NCBI GenBank assembly: GCA_958295975.1
Contig: OY282446.1
Coordinates: 310,001 to 374,000 of the forward strand
From: Tepidiformaceae bacterium
GTDB lineage: Bacteria > Chloroflexota > Dehalococcoidia > Tepidiformales > Tepidiformaceae
Length of the DNA: 64,000 bases
Direction of reading: 5' to 3'
Shown: in pieces, positions 8,803-16,839 of the stretch
Layout of the letters: each line of letters opens with the position of its first letter
Position numbering within the stretch: position 1 is the stretch's first letter
The notes under the pieces: generated by a model
Told to the model about the DNA's origin: nothing
The model's database searches: none
The model's input: the letters and a program-made list of their open reading frames with translations, nothing else
Program-made: the position numbers and the translations under genes

Positions 8803-9255
8803 CTAGAGGGGCAGCTCGAAGCTCATGTCGGGGTTTCGCATGGGCACCATGCCCCCGATGGCGGAGAGGAAGCTGAGCGCGGGCTCGTTGCCCTCCGGCA
8901 GCCGCCCGCGGATGCGCCGGTAGCCGAGGTCGCGCGCCTGCTCCAGCAGCTCCTCCGCGATCTGCGTGGCGATGCCGCGGCGGCGGTGGTCGGGCAGCAC
9001 CCACACGCCCAGTTCGGCGGTGGCCGGATCGTCGGCGCCCGCCTCCACCGCGCCGAAGGCCACCGGCAGCGACCCGTCGAGGGCGATGGCCGCCGCGCCG
9101 CGCGTCTCCAGCCGCGTCAGCCAGGCGCGCGCGGAGGCGGCGTCGAGCGTGGGGGGCAGCCCCGGGTTCGCCTCTCCGCGCAACAGGTGGGCGATGGAGG
9201 CGATGGCGTCCGCGTCGGCGGGCGTGGCCGGGCGCAGGGCGGTGGTGCGCGTCAC
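8803..9255 (-). CDS. GNAT-family N-acetyltransferase
   Basis: The 150-residue protein begins LRPATPADADAIASIAHLL and contains ELGVWVLPDHRRRGIATQIAEELLEQARDLGYRRIR, the acetyl-CoA binding motif A (R/Q-x-x-G-x-G/A, here RRRGIA). The substrate cannot be predicted. Its GTG start shares GTGA with the carA stop, so it is translated with the pyrimidine genes although GNAT enzymes have no defined role in that pathway. Confidence 0.85.
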   Translation of the reverse strand: MTRTTALRPATPADADAIASIAHLLRGEANPGLPPTLDAASARAWLTRLETRGAAAIALDGSLPVAFGAVEAGADDPATAELGVWVLPDHRRRGIATQIAEELLEQARDLGYRRIRGRLPEGNEPALSFLSAIGGMVPMRNPDMSFELPL

Positions 9256-10340
9256 GGCGCGCGCTCCCCGCGCATCAGGTTCACGAAACGGTCGAACATG
9301 CCCATGCTGTCCAGCGGCCCGGGGCTCGCCTCCGCATGATACTGGATGGCCATCACCGGTTCGTCGCGCATGATGATGCCCTCGACCGTGCCGTCGTTCA
9401 GGTTCACGTGGCTCACCTCCGCCGATGCGGCCAGCCCCTCGGGATCGACCGCGTAGCCGTGGTTCTGGGCGGTGACGACGACCGCCCCCGTGCGCTCGTC
9501 GCGCACGGGATGGTTGCCGCCGCGGTGGCCGAAGGGCAGCTTGAAGGTGTCCGCCCCCAGCGCCCGCGCGATCACCTGGTGGCCGAGGCAGATGCCGAAG
9601 AGGGGCACGGTCCCGATCAGGCGGCGCGCCTCTTCCACCTGCGCCGTCCGCACCCGCGGATCGCCCGGTCCGGGCGACCAGACCACGCCGTCGGGCCTGA
9701 GCGCGAGCGCGTCGTCCGCGCTGGCGTCCACGGGCAGCACGGAGACGGCGCAGCCGCGGGCCGCCAGCGAGCGCATGATGTTGCGCTTCACGCCGCCGTC
9801 GATGAGGGCCACGCGGAAGGCGGGCTCGGCGGGCCCGTCGGGCCATTCCCGGGGCCGCGCCGTCGAAACCCTTGCCGCCCAGTCCACGCCGTCGTAGGCG
9901 GGCATGGCGCGCAGGCGTTCGAGCGCCTCGCCCGCGGGGGCGGTCGTGATCGCGCCGGGCATGACGCCCTGGCGGCGGATGCGGCGCGTGACGGCGCGCG
10001 TGTCCACGCCCTCGATGGCCACGACGCCGCGTTCGGCGAGGAAGGCGCCGAGACTGCCGCTCGCGCGCGGATGGCTGGCGAAGGGCGCGATCTCCCGCAC
10101 GATCAGCCCGCGCGGCTGCATCGCCGCCGATTCCTCCACCGCCCCGTCCACGCCGTAGTTTCCGATCAGGGGGTAGGTGAGCGTGAGCAGCTGCCCCGCG
10201 TAGGAAGGGTCCGTCAGCATCTCCTGGTAGCCGGTCATGGAGGTGTTGAAGACGACCTCGCCCTCGGCGTGGCCGGGCGCGCCCGCCGCGCGGCCCTCGA
10301 ACACGGCGCCGTCGGCCAGCACCAGCCGCGCGCTAGCCAT
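9252..10340 (-). CDS. carA: Carbamoyl-phosphate synthase small (glutamine amidotransferase) subunit
   Basis: CarA hydrolyses glutamine and passes ammonia to CarB. The 362-residue protein has the conserved N-terminal domain (VVFNTSMTGYQEMLTDPSYAGQ, split here as VVFNTSMTGYQEM and LTDPSYAGQ) and a class I amidotransferase domain with nucleophile FGICLGHQ and the histidine/glutamate pair in AIQYHAEASPGP. ATG 10340 starts MASARLVLADG; the stop of pyrC overlaps it by 8 bases. Confidence 0.97.
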   Translation of the reverse strand: MASARLVLADGAVFEGRAAGAPGHAEGEVVFNTSMTGYQEMLTDPSYAGQLLTLTYPLIGNYGVDGAVEESAAMQPRGLIVREIAPFASHPRASGSLGAFLAERGVVAIEGVDTRAVTRRIRRQGVMPGAITTAPAGEALERLRAMPAYDGVDWAARVSTARPREWPDGPAEPAFRVALIDGGVKRNIMRSLAARGCAVSVLPVDASADDALALRPDGVVWSPGPGDPRVRTAQVEEARRLIGTVPLFGICLGHQVIARALGADTFKLPFGHRGGNHPVRDERTGAVVVTAQNHGYAVDPEGLAASAEVSHVNLNDGTVEGIIMRDEPVMAIQYHAEASPGPLDSMGMFDRFVNLMRGERAP

Positions 10341-11664
10341 GCGCGGCCTCCGCCGGGGCCGCGGCATGGCGCAGCACGCCCGCGACCACGACCGCCCGCA
10401 CCCGCCCGCGCAGCTCCATGCCCGCGAGCGGCGTGTTGCGCCCCTTTGAGGCGAAGCGCGCGGGATCGACGGTCCAGCGCTCGTCGGGGTCGAAGACGGT
10501 GGCGTCGGCGGCGAGGCCGGGCGTGAGCGTGCCCGCGCCGGGTGCGTGGCGGGCGAGCGCGAACGCCTCCGCCGGGCCGTGCGTGAGCGCGCGCAGGGCG
10601 GCGGCGGGATCGAGTTCGCCGCGCGCCGCCAGCGTCGTCACCGTGGCCAGCGCCGTCTCGGCGCAGCTGATGCCGAAGGGGGCGGCGTCGAACTCGCGCA
10701 GCTTCTCCTCGGGCGCGTGCGGCGCGTGGTCGGTGGCGATGGCGTCGATCACGCCCTCGTTCACGCCCGCCAGCAGGGCCCGCCGGTCGCGCTCCGTGCG
10801 CAGGGGCGGGTTCACCTTCGCCGACGTGTCGTAGGCGGGGGCCGCGCCGCCGCCCGCCACCGCCTCCTCCGTGAGGAAGAGATGGCTGGGCGTGACCTCG
10901 CAGGTGAGGGGCAGGCCGCGCTCCTTCGCGCGCGCGGCCTGTTCCACGCTTCCGGCGGTGCTGAGATGCATGAGGTGGAGCCGCCCGCCGGTGAGCTCGC
11001 AAAGGGCGATGGCGCGCGCCACGGCGGCCTCCTCGGCGGCGGCGGGCTGGCCGCGCAGGCCGAGGCGCTCGCCGGTCGCGCCCTCGTGCATGACGCCGCC
11101 GCCGCTGAGGGTGGGGTCGTCGCAGTGCTCGGCCACGACGAGGCCGAGCGCGCCCCCCAGCGCGAGCGCGTGGCGCAGCAGGTCGCCGCCGGCCACGGGA
11201 TCGCCGTCGTCGCTCACGGCCACGCAGCCCGCCTCGGCCAATTCGGCTAGCTCGGCCAGCCGCCGCCCCGCGCGTCCGGCGGTGACGCAGCCAACGGGCG
11301 CCACGCGCACGCGCGCATCGCGCCCCGCCCGCTCCAGCAGCCCGCGCACGGCGGCGCCGGAATCGGGCGGCGGCGTCGTGTTGGGCATGGCGCAAACGGT
11401 GGTGAAGCCGCCGCGCAGGGCCGCCTCCGTCTCCGTCGCGATCGTGCCCTTCTGCTCGAAGCCGGGCTCGCGCAGGTGGGCGTGCAGGTCGACGAAGCCG
11501 GGCGCGACCACGCAGCCGCGGGCGTCGAGCGTCTCCGCGCCGCCGGCGTCGAGCCCCGCGCCGATGGCGCGCACGCGCCCGTCCGCGATGAGCACGTCGG
11601 CCCGCTCGTCGCGTCCCGCCGCCGGATCGACGACGCGCCCGCCGCGGATGAGGAGGGCGCTCAC
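10333..11664 (-). CDS. pyrC: Dihydroorotase (class I)
   Basis: The 443-residue enzyme cyclises carbamoyl aspartate to dihydroorotate. It has the metal-binding DLHAHLREPG at residues 59-68, further ligands in VAEHCDD and HLMHLST, and the catalytic aspartate in IATDHAPHAPEEK. GTG 11664 shares GTGA with the pyrB stop. It lies in the expected order after pyrB, as in many Gram-positive and Thermus-type operons. Confidence 0.95.
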   Translation of the reverse strand: MSALLIRGGRVVDPAAGRDERADVLIADGRVRAIGAGLDAGGAETLDARGCVVAPGFVDLHAHLREPGFEQKGTIATETEAALRGGFTTVCAMPNTTPPPDSGAAVRGLLERAGRDARVRVAPVGCVTAGRAGRRLAELAELAEAGCVAVSDDGDPVAGGDLLRHALALGGALGLVVAEHCDDPTLSGGGVMHEGATGERLGLRGQPAAAEEAAVARAIALCELTGGRLHLMHLSTAGSVEQAARAKERGLPLTCEVTPSHLFLTEEAVAGGGAAPAYDTSAKVNPPLRTERDRRALLAGVNEGVIDAIATDHAPHAPEEKLREFDAAPFGISCAETALATVTTLAARGELDPAAALRALTHGPAEAFALARHAPGAGTLTPGLAADATVFDPDERWTVDPARFASKGRNTPLAGMELRGRVRAVVVAGVLRHAAAPAEAAHG

Positions 11665-12701
11665 CGCCGCCTCGCCGTGGCCAGCAGGTAGAGCGCGGCC
11701 ATGCGCACGGCCACGCCGCCCGCGACCTGCTCCTCGACCACGGAGCGGGGGCCGTGGGCCACCTCGGGCGCGATCTCGACGCCCTCGTTCATGGGCCCCG
11801 GGTGCATCACGATGGCGTGGGGCCGCGCCCGCGCGAGCCGCTCCTCCGTGATCTGGTACTGGCGCACGTAGTCGCGCAGGGAGGGCGCCGGGCCCTGCCC
11901 CTGGCGCTCGCGCTGGATGCGCAGGGCCATGACCGCGTCGGCGTCCGCGAGCGCCCCGGCGAGGTCGCTCGTGACCTCGCAGGCGCCCGCGCCGGTGTCC
12001 TCGGCGAGGGCGCGCGGCGCCGCGAACGTGCGCGGCAGCAGCGTGGCCGGTCCGCAGAGCGCGACGTGCGCGCCCGCCGCCCGCAGCGCCCACAGGTTGG
12101 AGCGCGCCACGCGGCTGTGGAGCACGTCGCCCACGATGGCCACCTTGCGCCCCGCCAGATCGCCCAGATGGCGGCGCATGGTGTAGAGGTCGAGCAGGGC
12201 CTGCGTGGGGTGGGCGTGCGCGCCGTCGCCGCCGTTCACGACGCTGGCGGCGGTGTGGCGCGCGGCCAGCGCCGCCGCGCCCGAGGCGGGATGGCGCAGG
12301 GCCAGCACGTCCGCGCCGATGGCCTCCAGCGTGCGCACCGTATCGACCAGCGACTCGCCCTTCTCCACGCTGCTGGCGGAGGCGGCGAGGTTCACCACGT
12401 CCGCGCCCAGCGCCTTGGCGGCGAGCTCGAAGCTGGCGCGCGTGCGCGTGCTGTGCTCGTAGAAAAGGGTGACGACGGTCGTGCCGCGCAGCGCGGCCAC
12501 GCGGCCCACGGGCCGCTCCCGCACCTCGGCCATGGCCTCCGCCGTCTCCAGCACGAGCGCGATCTCCGCCGCCGAGAGCACGTCCGTGTCCAGCAGGTCC
12601 TTGCGCGTCCAGGCCGTCCCCGCGGCGGGGGCGGGCGGCGGCTGCGTCGCGGCCACGGGGGGCGCGTCCGCGGCGGGGGCGGCGGTCTCAATGCTCGCCA
12701 T
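11661..12701 (-). CDS. pyrB: Aspartate carbamoyltransferase catalytic subunit
   Basis: The protein has the carbamoyl-phosphate loop [11 protein letters not shown] (S84-T85-R86-T87), [12 protein letters not shown] and [11 protein letters not shown], all typical of ATCase. A Pro/Ala-rich extension of about 30 residues precedes the conserved domain; there is no later methionine to use instead, so either it is real or a non-ATG internal start is used. The first 14 bases overlap the end of pyrR. No regulatory subunit gene (pyrI) is present. Confidence 0.95.
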   Translation of the reverse strand: MASIETAAPAADAPPVAATQPPPAPAAGTAWTRKDLLDTDVLSAAEIALVLETAEAMAEVRERPVGRVAALRGTTVVTLFYEHSTRTRASFELAAKALGADVVNLAASASSVEKGESLVDTVRTLEAIGADVLALRHPASGAAALAARHTAASVVNGGDGAHAHPTQALLDLYTMRRHLGDLAGRKVAIVGDVLHSRVARSNLWALRAAGAHVALCGPATLLPRTFAAPRALAEDTGAGACEVTSDLAGALADADAVMALRIQRERQGQGPAPSLRDYVRQYQITEERLARARPHAIVMHPGPMNEGVEIAPEVAHGPRSVVEEQVAGGVAVRMAALYLLATARRR

Positions 12702-13242
12702 GGCGTTCGGCTCCCTCCAGCAGGTAGACCGCGTCCTCGCCGTCCGTTTCCGCCAGCCGCACCTCGACCGTCTGGGCGGGGGCCGTGGGGATGTTGCGGC
12801 CGACGAAGTCGGGGCGAATGGGCAGTTCGCGGTGGCCGCGGTCCACGAGCACGGCCAGGCGCACGCGCGCGGGCCGCCCGAAGTCCATGATCGCGTCCAG
12901 CGCGGCGCGGATGGTGCGGCCCGTATAGAGCACGTCGTCCACGAGCACGACGGTGGCGCCCTCCAGCCCGCGGGGGATGGTGCTGGGGCGCACGGAGGGC
13001 GGCGGCGCACGCTGCGCGAGGTCGTCGCGGTGGAGGCCGGTGTCGAGCGTGCCCACGGGCGGGCGCTCGCCCTCGAACGCCTCGATGGCCGCCGCCAGCC
13101 GCTCCGCCAGCGGCGCGCCGCGCGTGAGCAGGCCGATCAGGTACAGCCCCCGCGCGCCGCCGTGGCTCTCGATGATCTCGTGCGCGAGGCGGCGGATGGT
13201 GCGCGCCAGCTCCTCGCCCCGCTGCAGTTCGACGGGGCTCAC
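12688..13242 (-). CDS. pyrR: PyrR: pyr mRNA-binding regulator / uracil phosphoribosyltransferase-like
   Basis: PyrR binds pyr mRNA when UMP is abundant and represses expression; many members also have uracil phosphoribosyltransferase activity. The 184-residue protein has the PRPP-binding loop [18 protein letters not shown] (98-115) and [12 protein letters not shown]. It is the first structural gene of the operon. The GTG start lacks its own ribosome binding site but shares GTGA with the stop of a 16-codon leader peptide, implying that translation of pyrR depends on the leader. A hairpin like known PyrR targets lies upstream. Confidence 0.93.
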   Translation of the reverse strand: MSPVELQRGEELARTIRRLAHEIIESHGGARGLYLIGLLTRGAPLAERLAAAIEAFEGERPPVGTLDTGLHRDDLAQRAPPPSVRPSTIPRGLEGATVVLVDDVLYTGRTIRAALDAIMDFGRPARVRLAVLVDRGHRELPIRPDFVGRNIPTAPAQTVEVRLAETDGEDAVYLLEGAERHGEH

Positions 13243-13289
13243 GGCGGAGACGGCCTGTTCGCGGCGCGTGCGTCGGGCCAGCCGGTCAT
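13239..13289 (-). CDS. Pyr operon leader peptide (16 residues), coupled to pyrR
   Basis: ATG 13289 begins [16 protein letters not shown] and ends in TGA, which overlaps the GTG start of pyrR as GTGA. A strong GGGAGGAGG sits 7 bases before the ATG, directly beside the PyrR-binding hairpin. pyrR itself has no ribosome binding site, so ribosomes probably arrive by finishing this peptide. The peptide sequence carries no pyrimidine-specific codon bias that I can see. The arrangement resembles the leader-coupled pyr operon described in Thermus. Confidence 0.7.
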   Translation of the reverse strand: MTGWPDARAANRPSPP

Positions 13290-13302
13290 GCCGGCGCCTC
13301 CT

Positions 13303-13335
13303 CCCTTGGCGGCCTCGCGGGACCGTCTTAAAGGG
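13303..13335 (-). promoter_or_regulatory. PyrR-binding hairpin (translational operator) of the pyr operon
   Basis: Read on the minus strand, the core is GGTCCCGCGAGGCC (13324-13311). It matches the Bacillus PyrR-binding loop AGUCCAGAGAGGCU at 10 of 14 positions. It folds as CGGUC/GGCCG closing a 6-base CCGCGA loop, with a bulge (TTAAGA region) and a lower CCCTT/AAGGG stem, the architecture known for PyrR sites. The lower stem ends next to the GGGAGGAGG ribosome binding site of the leader peptide, so bound PyrR should block ribosome entry. No separate terminator/antiterminator pair is evident, favouring translational control. Confidence 0.75.
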
Positions 13336-13342
13336 CTAGGGC

Positions 13343-13372
13343 AGGTTAGCGGGTTCGGCGGCGTACGCGCAA
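13343..13372 (-). promoter_or_regulatory. Probable pyr operon promoter
   Basis: Minus-strand TTGCGC (13372-13367) and TAACCT (13348-13343) are separated by 18 bases. Transcription would start just upstream of the PyrR hairpin, which would then be at the very 5' end of the mRNA. Confidence 0.5.
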
Positions 13373-13376
13373 ATTC

Positions 13377-15047
13377 CTACCCCAACGCACCCTGCGAACC
13401 CTCGGCGCGGCGACGACGGGGGGCGCGTCGGAAGGTGGCGGGCGGCGCCATGCGCGGGTACTCCGCGCGCGCCTCGCCCGACAGCAGCGCCTCGATCGTC
13501 AGGATCTGGATGCGCGGGTAGAGCTGGCCGGGGAAGTGCTCCGGCTCGTAGAAGCCCGCCGCCGCCGCTTCCCGCCGCATCGGCTCGGTGGGTTCGCCGA
13601 GCGTGACGAACAGCCCGACCTCGGCGCCCTCGCGTTCCACGTCGCCCTTCAGCGTGGCGATGTCGGCGCGCGCCACCTGCCCGCTCTTCACCTGCACGAC
13701 GATGCGCTTCGCCCTGCCGCTCTCGTCGTCGAAGAAGGTGATGAAGCCGTCGATGCCGGCATCGGGACCGCGCTCCTTCACGGGCCGCGCCTCGACGAGA
13801 CCGAGCGCCCACCACTGAAACTGGTAGCGCCCGTCGTGTTCGCTTTCCACCGCCAGCGCACGGGCGCTCTCCACGTCCTTCGGGTCGCCGATGACGGTGT
13901 AGGGGGAGAGGTCGTCGCCGAAGGCGTCGTGCAGGCGGCTCTTGAGGAGGGCGATGGCGATGTGGGTGATGTCGATGCCAATCCACCTGCGCCCCAGCCG
14001 TTCGGCCACGGCCACGGTGGTGCCGCAGCCGCAGAAGGGGTCGAGCACGACGTCGCCCTCGTTGCTGGAGGAGGCGATGATGCGTTCGAGCAGGGCCTCC
14101 GGCTTTTGCGTGGGGTAGGAGAGCCGTTCCGGCGACGTGTTGGCGATGCGCGGAACGTCCGTCCAGATGTTCTGAAGCGGCTTGCCTTCTGTGTCGTCAA
14201 GGTAGACCTTCAGCCCGTCCATCCTCGGCGTTCCGTCCCGCTTCGTCTGAATTCGGCCCTGGTCCCACCATGCCTCGAGCTGCTCGAGGCGATAGCCCCA
14301 GCCGCGGGAAGGCCCCGGCGTTGTTCCCCTCCATTCGAATTTGCCGGAGTCGCTGTCGGGTCGCGGCGCCGTCAGGTCGTCGAGTTTATAGACCCTGCCG
14401 TCAGGATCACGATGGCGGAATCGCTTCAGCTGTTTGTCACTGTACTTTTGCTCTCCGTTCGGATACTGATGGAACTGCCGGTTCCAGGTTCGGTTTTCGG
14501 TTTTCGTGTAGTAGAAGATGATGTCCGCGACGTTGCCGTAGCGGTCGGCGGTATTGTGGCTCTCGGTGCGCTGCCAGGTGATCTCGTTGTTGAAGTTCTG
14601 CGCACCGAACGTGCCGTCCAGCAACAGCTTGATGTAGTGGCTGGCCGTGGGGTCGCAGTGCAGGTAGAGGCTGCCCGTCGGCTTGAGCACGCGGTGCAGT
14701 TCCACCATGCGCTGCGCCATCATCGTCAGGTAGGCCATCATGTCGTTGCGGCCAAGGAAGGCGTGCATGGCCTGCAGCAGGTCCGCCAGCTTCACCGGCC
14801 CGTTCGCGACCACGTCGCGGTAGGCCGCCTCCGAGCCCAGATCCCAGTGCCAGGTGTCGTCGAAGGCCGTGATCTGCGCGGCGGACTCCTCGCCCGACTT
14901 CTCGCGGAAGAGGATGTTGTAGGTGGCCTTGGAGTTGAAGGGCGGGTCGAGATAGACGAGGTCGACGGACTCGTCGGGGATGTGCTCGCGCAGGATGTTG
15001 AGGTTGTCGCCGAAGTAGAGGGCGTTCGTCCAGTCGGGGCTGGCCAT
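13377..15047 (-). CDS. DNA adenine/cytosine-N4 methyltransferase fused to a Mrr-like nuclease domain
   Basis: The 556-residue protein has catalytic motif IV DPPF at 34-37 and the SAM-binding motif I DPFCGCGTT at 336-344, the motif order of beta-class amino-methyltransferases. After about residue 395 follows a second domain with GPDAGIDGF (428-436), KRIVVQVKSG (448-457) and a following beta/alpha pattern, matching the D-x(n)-[E/Q]-x-K core of Mrr-type PD-(D/E)xK nucleases. The whole resembles a single-chain restriction-modification protein or a methyltransferase with a DNA-binding nuclease-like appendage. No separate specificity or helicase gene is adjacent. Its ATG lies 7 bases after TATACT, so the mRNA is probably leaderless. 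Confidence 0.85.
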   Translation of the reverse strand: MASPDWTNALYFGDNLNILREHIPDESVDLVYLDPPFNSKATYNILFREKSGEESAAQITAFDDTWHWDLGSEAAYRDVVANGPVKLADLLQAMHAFLGRNDMMAYLTMMAQRMVELHRVLKPTGSLYLHCDPTASHYIKLLLDGTFGAQNFNNEITWQRTESHNTADRYGNVADIIFYYTKTENRTWNRQFHQYPNGEQKYSDKQLKRFRHRDPDGRVYKLDDLTAPRPDSDSGKFEWRGTTPGPSRGWGYRLEQLEAWWDQGRIQTKRDGTPRMDGLKVYLDDTEGKPLQNIWTDVPRIANTSPERLSYPTQKPEALLERIIASSSNEGDVVLDPFCGCGTTVAVAERLGRRWIGIDITHIAIALLKSRLHDAFGDDLSPYTVIGDPKDVESARALAVESEHDGRYQFQWWALGLVEARPVKERGPDAGIDGFITFFDDESGRAKRIVVQVKSGQVARADIATLKGDVEREGAEVGLFVTLGEPTEPMRREAAAAGFYEPEHFPGQLYPRIQILTIEALLSGEARAEYPRMAPPATFRRAPRRRRAEGSQGALG

Positions 15048-15054
15048 CGCGGGC

Positions 15055-15060
15055 AGTATA
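15055..15060 (-). promoter_or_regulatory. -10 hexamer TATACT, leaderless geometry for the methyltransferase gene
   Basis: A near-consensus TATACT ends 7 bases before the ATG, which puts the expected transcription start at the initiation codon. No ribosome binding site is present between them. The -35 region is poor. Confidence 0.6.
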
Positions 15061-15071
15061 GGCCCTTCCGC

Positions 15072-16415
15072 TCAGGCGCCGCCGGAGGCGGCGTCCGCCG
15101 CGACCTGCCCCTCGGCGAAGGGCGTGATCGTGCCGACCATGTCCACGGTGCTGTCGAGCCGCTTCTGCAGGCCGCTCATGAGGCCGAGCACGCGCAGGAT
15201 GAGCAGGATGTCCGGCGGTACCTCGGTCACGGGGTTCTCGGCCAGCAGCCGCGCCAGCCGCTCGTTCACCTCGCCCACCACGTCGGCGTCGGCGTAGGGG
15301 CGCTGCGCCGGTCCGGCCGAATCGAAGAAGGAGCGCCCCAGCGCCACCAGCGTGGCCGGATCGTCGTACCGCGTGCGGAAGCCGAGCTTCTGGAAGCCGT
15401 CCACCATGCCCGCGTCGTTCTGGCCCATGACGGCCAGCGTGAAGCGGTTGTAGGTGCGGCGGAAGTCGTCCGGCAGCTCCTTGCTCAGCCCGAAATCGAG
15501 GAAGACCACGACTGGTCCCGGCAGCACGAGCAGGTTGCCCGGGTGGGGGTCGGCGTGGAAGAAGCCGTTGACGAGGATCTGCTCGCAGTAGGCCTCCATC
15601 ATGATGCGCGCGACGGCGTTGGGGTCGATGCCGCGCGCCAGCAGCTCGTCGGTGTCGGAGATTTTGACGCCGTCGATGTACTCCATGGTGAGCACGCGCC
15701 GCGCCGTGTGCTCCCAGACGATGCCGGGGACGCGCACGTCCGCGCGGTGGGCCAGTTCGCGGGCCACGCGCTCGGCGCTGCGGCCCTCGCGCGCGAAGTC
15801 GAGCTCGCGCGGCACGTTGCGCCCCATCTCCGCGGCGATCATGCGGAAGTCGTAGTTCGGCTCGATGCGCGCGAGCAGGTCGACGAGCAGGGAGATGCTG
15901 CGCAGGTCCGTCTCCACCACGCGGTCGATGCCGGGGTACTGCACCTTCACGGCCACCTCGCGGCCGTCATGGGTGCGGGCGCGGTGCACCTGCGCGAGCG
16001 ATGCGGAGGCGATGGGCGCGCGCTCGATGCGGGCGAAGGCGCGCTCCGGCGGGGCGCCCAGCTCGCGCCGCACCTGCGCGGCCACCTCGCGCCAGGGCCG
16101 CGCGGGCACGGCGTCCTGCAGCCGCGCGAGCCCGCCCACCAGCTCGGGCGGGGCGATGTCGGCGCGGCTGCTGAGGAACTGGCAGGCCTTGATCAGCAGC
16201 CCCTCCATGCGCACGGCCAGCCGGTAGAGGCGGTCGGCGGTGGCGCGGTGCCGCGCGGCGTAGCGCCGCCGCCGCTCCTCCGCGCTCAGGCCGCGCATGC
16301 GCTGGACGCGCTTGTAGCCCAGGTAGATGACGGCGAAGTTCCAGGCGACCAGCCAGAACCGCCAGAGGCGGCGGGGCCAGGGCAGGGGAGGCGCGCCCGT
16401 ACGGGTCCGGCCCAC
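15072..16415 (-). CDS. ABC1/AarF/UbiB-family atypical kinase
   Basis: The 447-residue protein has the family hallmarks: KACQFLSSRADIAPPELVGGL (the KxGQ-type motif, here KACQ, in which the G is replaced by C), ASASLAQVHRA (A-rich loop), VAVKVQYPGI (catalytic lysine), FHADPHPGNLL and VFLDFGLSKEL (D of the metal site). Known members bind ATP and act in quinone or lipid metabolism. Arginine-rich sequence and a hydrophobic segment (WRFWLVAWNFAVIYLGY) near the N-terminus suggest membrane association. GTG 16415 was chosen because GGGAG lies 7 bases upstream; a longer frame would run into the tRNA gene. Confidence 0.85.
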   Translation of the reverse strand: MGRTRTGAPPLPWPRRLWRFWLVAWNFAVIYLGYKRVQRMRGLSAEERRRRYAARHRATADRLYRLAVRMEGLLIKACQFLSSRADIAPPELVGGLARLQDAVPARPWREVAAQVRRELGAPPERAFARIERAPIASASLAQVHRARTHDGREVAVKVQYPGIDRVVETDLRSISLLVDLLARIEPNYDFRMIAAEMGRNVPRELDFAREGRSAERVARELAHRADVRVPGIVWEHTARRVLTMEYIDGVKISDTDELLARGIDPNAVARIMMEAYCEQILVNGFFHADPHPGNLLVLPGPVVVFLDFGLSKELPDDFRRTYNRFTLAVMGQNDAGMVDGFQKLGFRTRYDDPATLVALGRSFFDSAGPAQRPYADADVVGEVNERLARLLAENPVTEVPPDILLILRVLGLMSGLQKRLDSTVDMVGTITPFAEGQVAADAASGGA

Positions 16416-16499
16416 GGCGGCGCTCCCGGCGGGGAGGAATGCGGGCGCGGCGCGTGACGGTTGCCCCTTCAGCGGGTCCGCCCGAAACTGGAGGCCCGT

Positions 16500-16574
16500 T
16501 CCCCGGTAGCTCAACGGTAGAGCGAGCGGCTGTTAACCGCTAGGTTCGAGGTTCGAATCCTCGCCGGGGAGCCA
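16500..16574 (+). tRNA. tRNA-Asn (GTT), CCA encoded
   Basis: The sequence folds as a complete cloverleaf: acceptor TCCCCGG/CCGGGGA, D-arm GCTC..GAGC, anticodon stem AGCGG/CCGCT enclosing CTGTTAA (anticodon GTT), and a T-arm GAGG-TTCGAAT-CCTC. The 3' CCA is encoded at 16572-16574. Confidence 0.95.
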
Positions 16575-16651
16575 GCGTGCCCCCGCCGTGCGGCGTGATG
16601 ATCGGGCAACGGGGGCCGGGGGATCGCTCCAGTTGCGGGCGGTGACGATGG

Positions 16652-16765
16652 TTACCGGCGGTCGGCGTCGCGGGCCCGCAGGATGACCTCCGACTCGATG
16701 CGGGTTCCCGTCGCTGCCTTCTCCGCGCGGATTTCCCGCAGCAATTGCTCGTTCGGAGTTGTCAC
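16652..16765 (-). CDS. Possible 37-residue small protein
   Basis: A short reading frame starts GTG (MTTPNEQLLREIRAEKA...) and ends ...VILRARDADRR-TAA between the tRNA gene and ridA. The sequence is charged and helix-prone, unlike random high-GC translation, but there is no convincing ribosome binding site and no family I recognise. It could be the remnant of a larger gene. Confidence 0.3.
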   Translation of the reverse strand: MTTPNEQLLREIRAEKAATGTRIESEVILRARDADRR

Positions 16766-16839
16766 GGCATCAGCCTGTCAGCGCCGCTGGCGTTTTGCAA
16801 GCGCTGTCCCGCTATCATGGCTGCCCGCAGGAGAATGCC

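Noticed and set aside
4346-9004. A 1552-codon open frame on the minus strand spanning pyrK, carB and beyond
   Set aside because: Only its last 254 codons (pyrK) are real; the rest is a shadow frame of carB in high-GC DNA with Arg/Gly-rich nonsense.
5248-9339. A 1363-codon plus-strand frame antisense to carB
   Set aside because: Composition is typical of a high-GC antisense shadow (His/Arg/Gly-rich, no domains), while carB on the other strand is complete.
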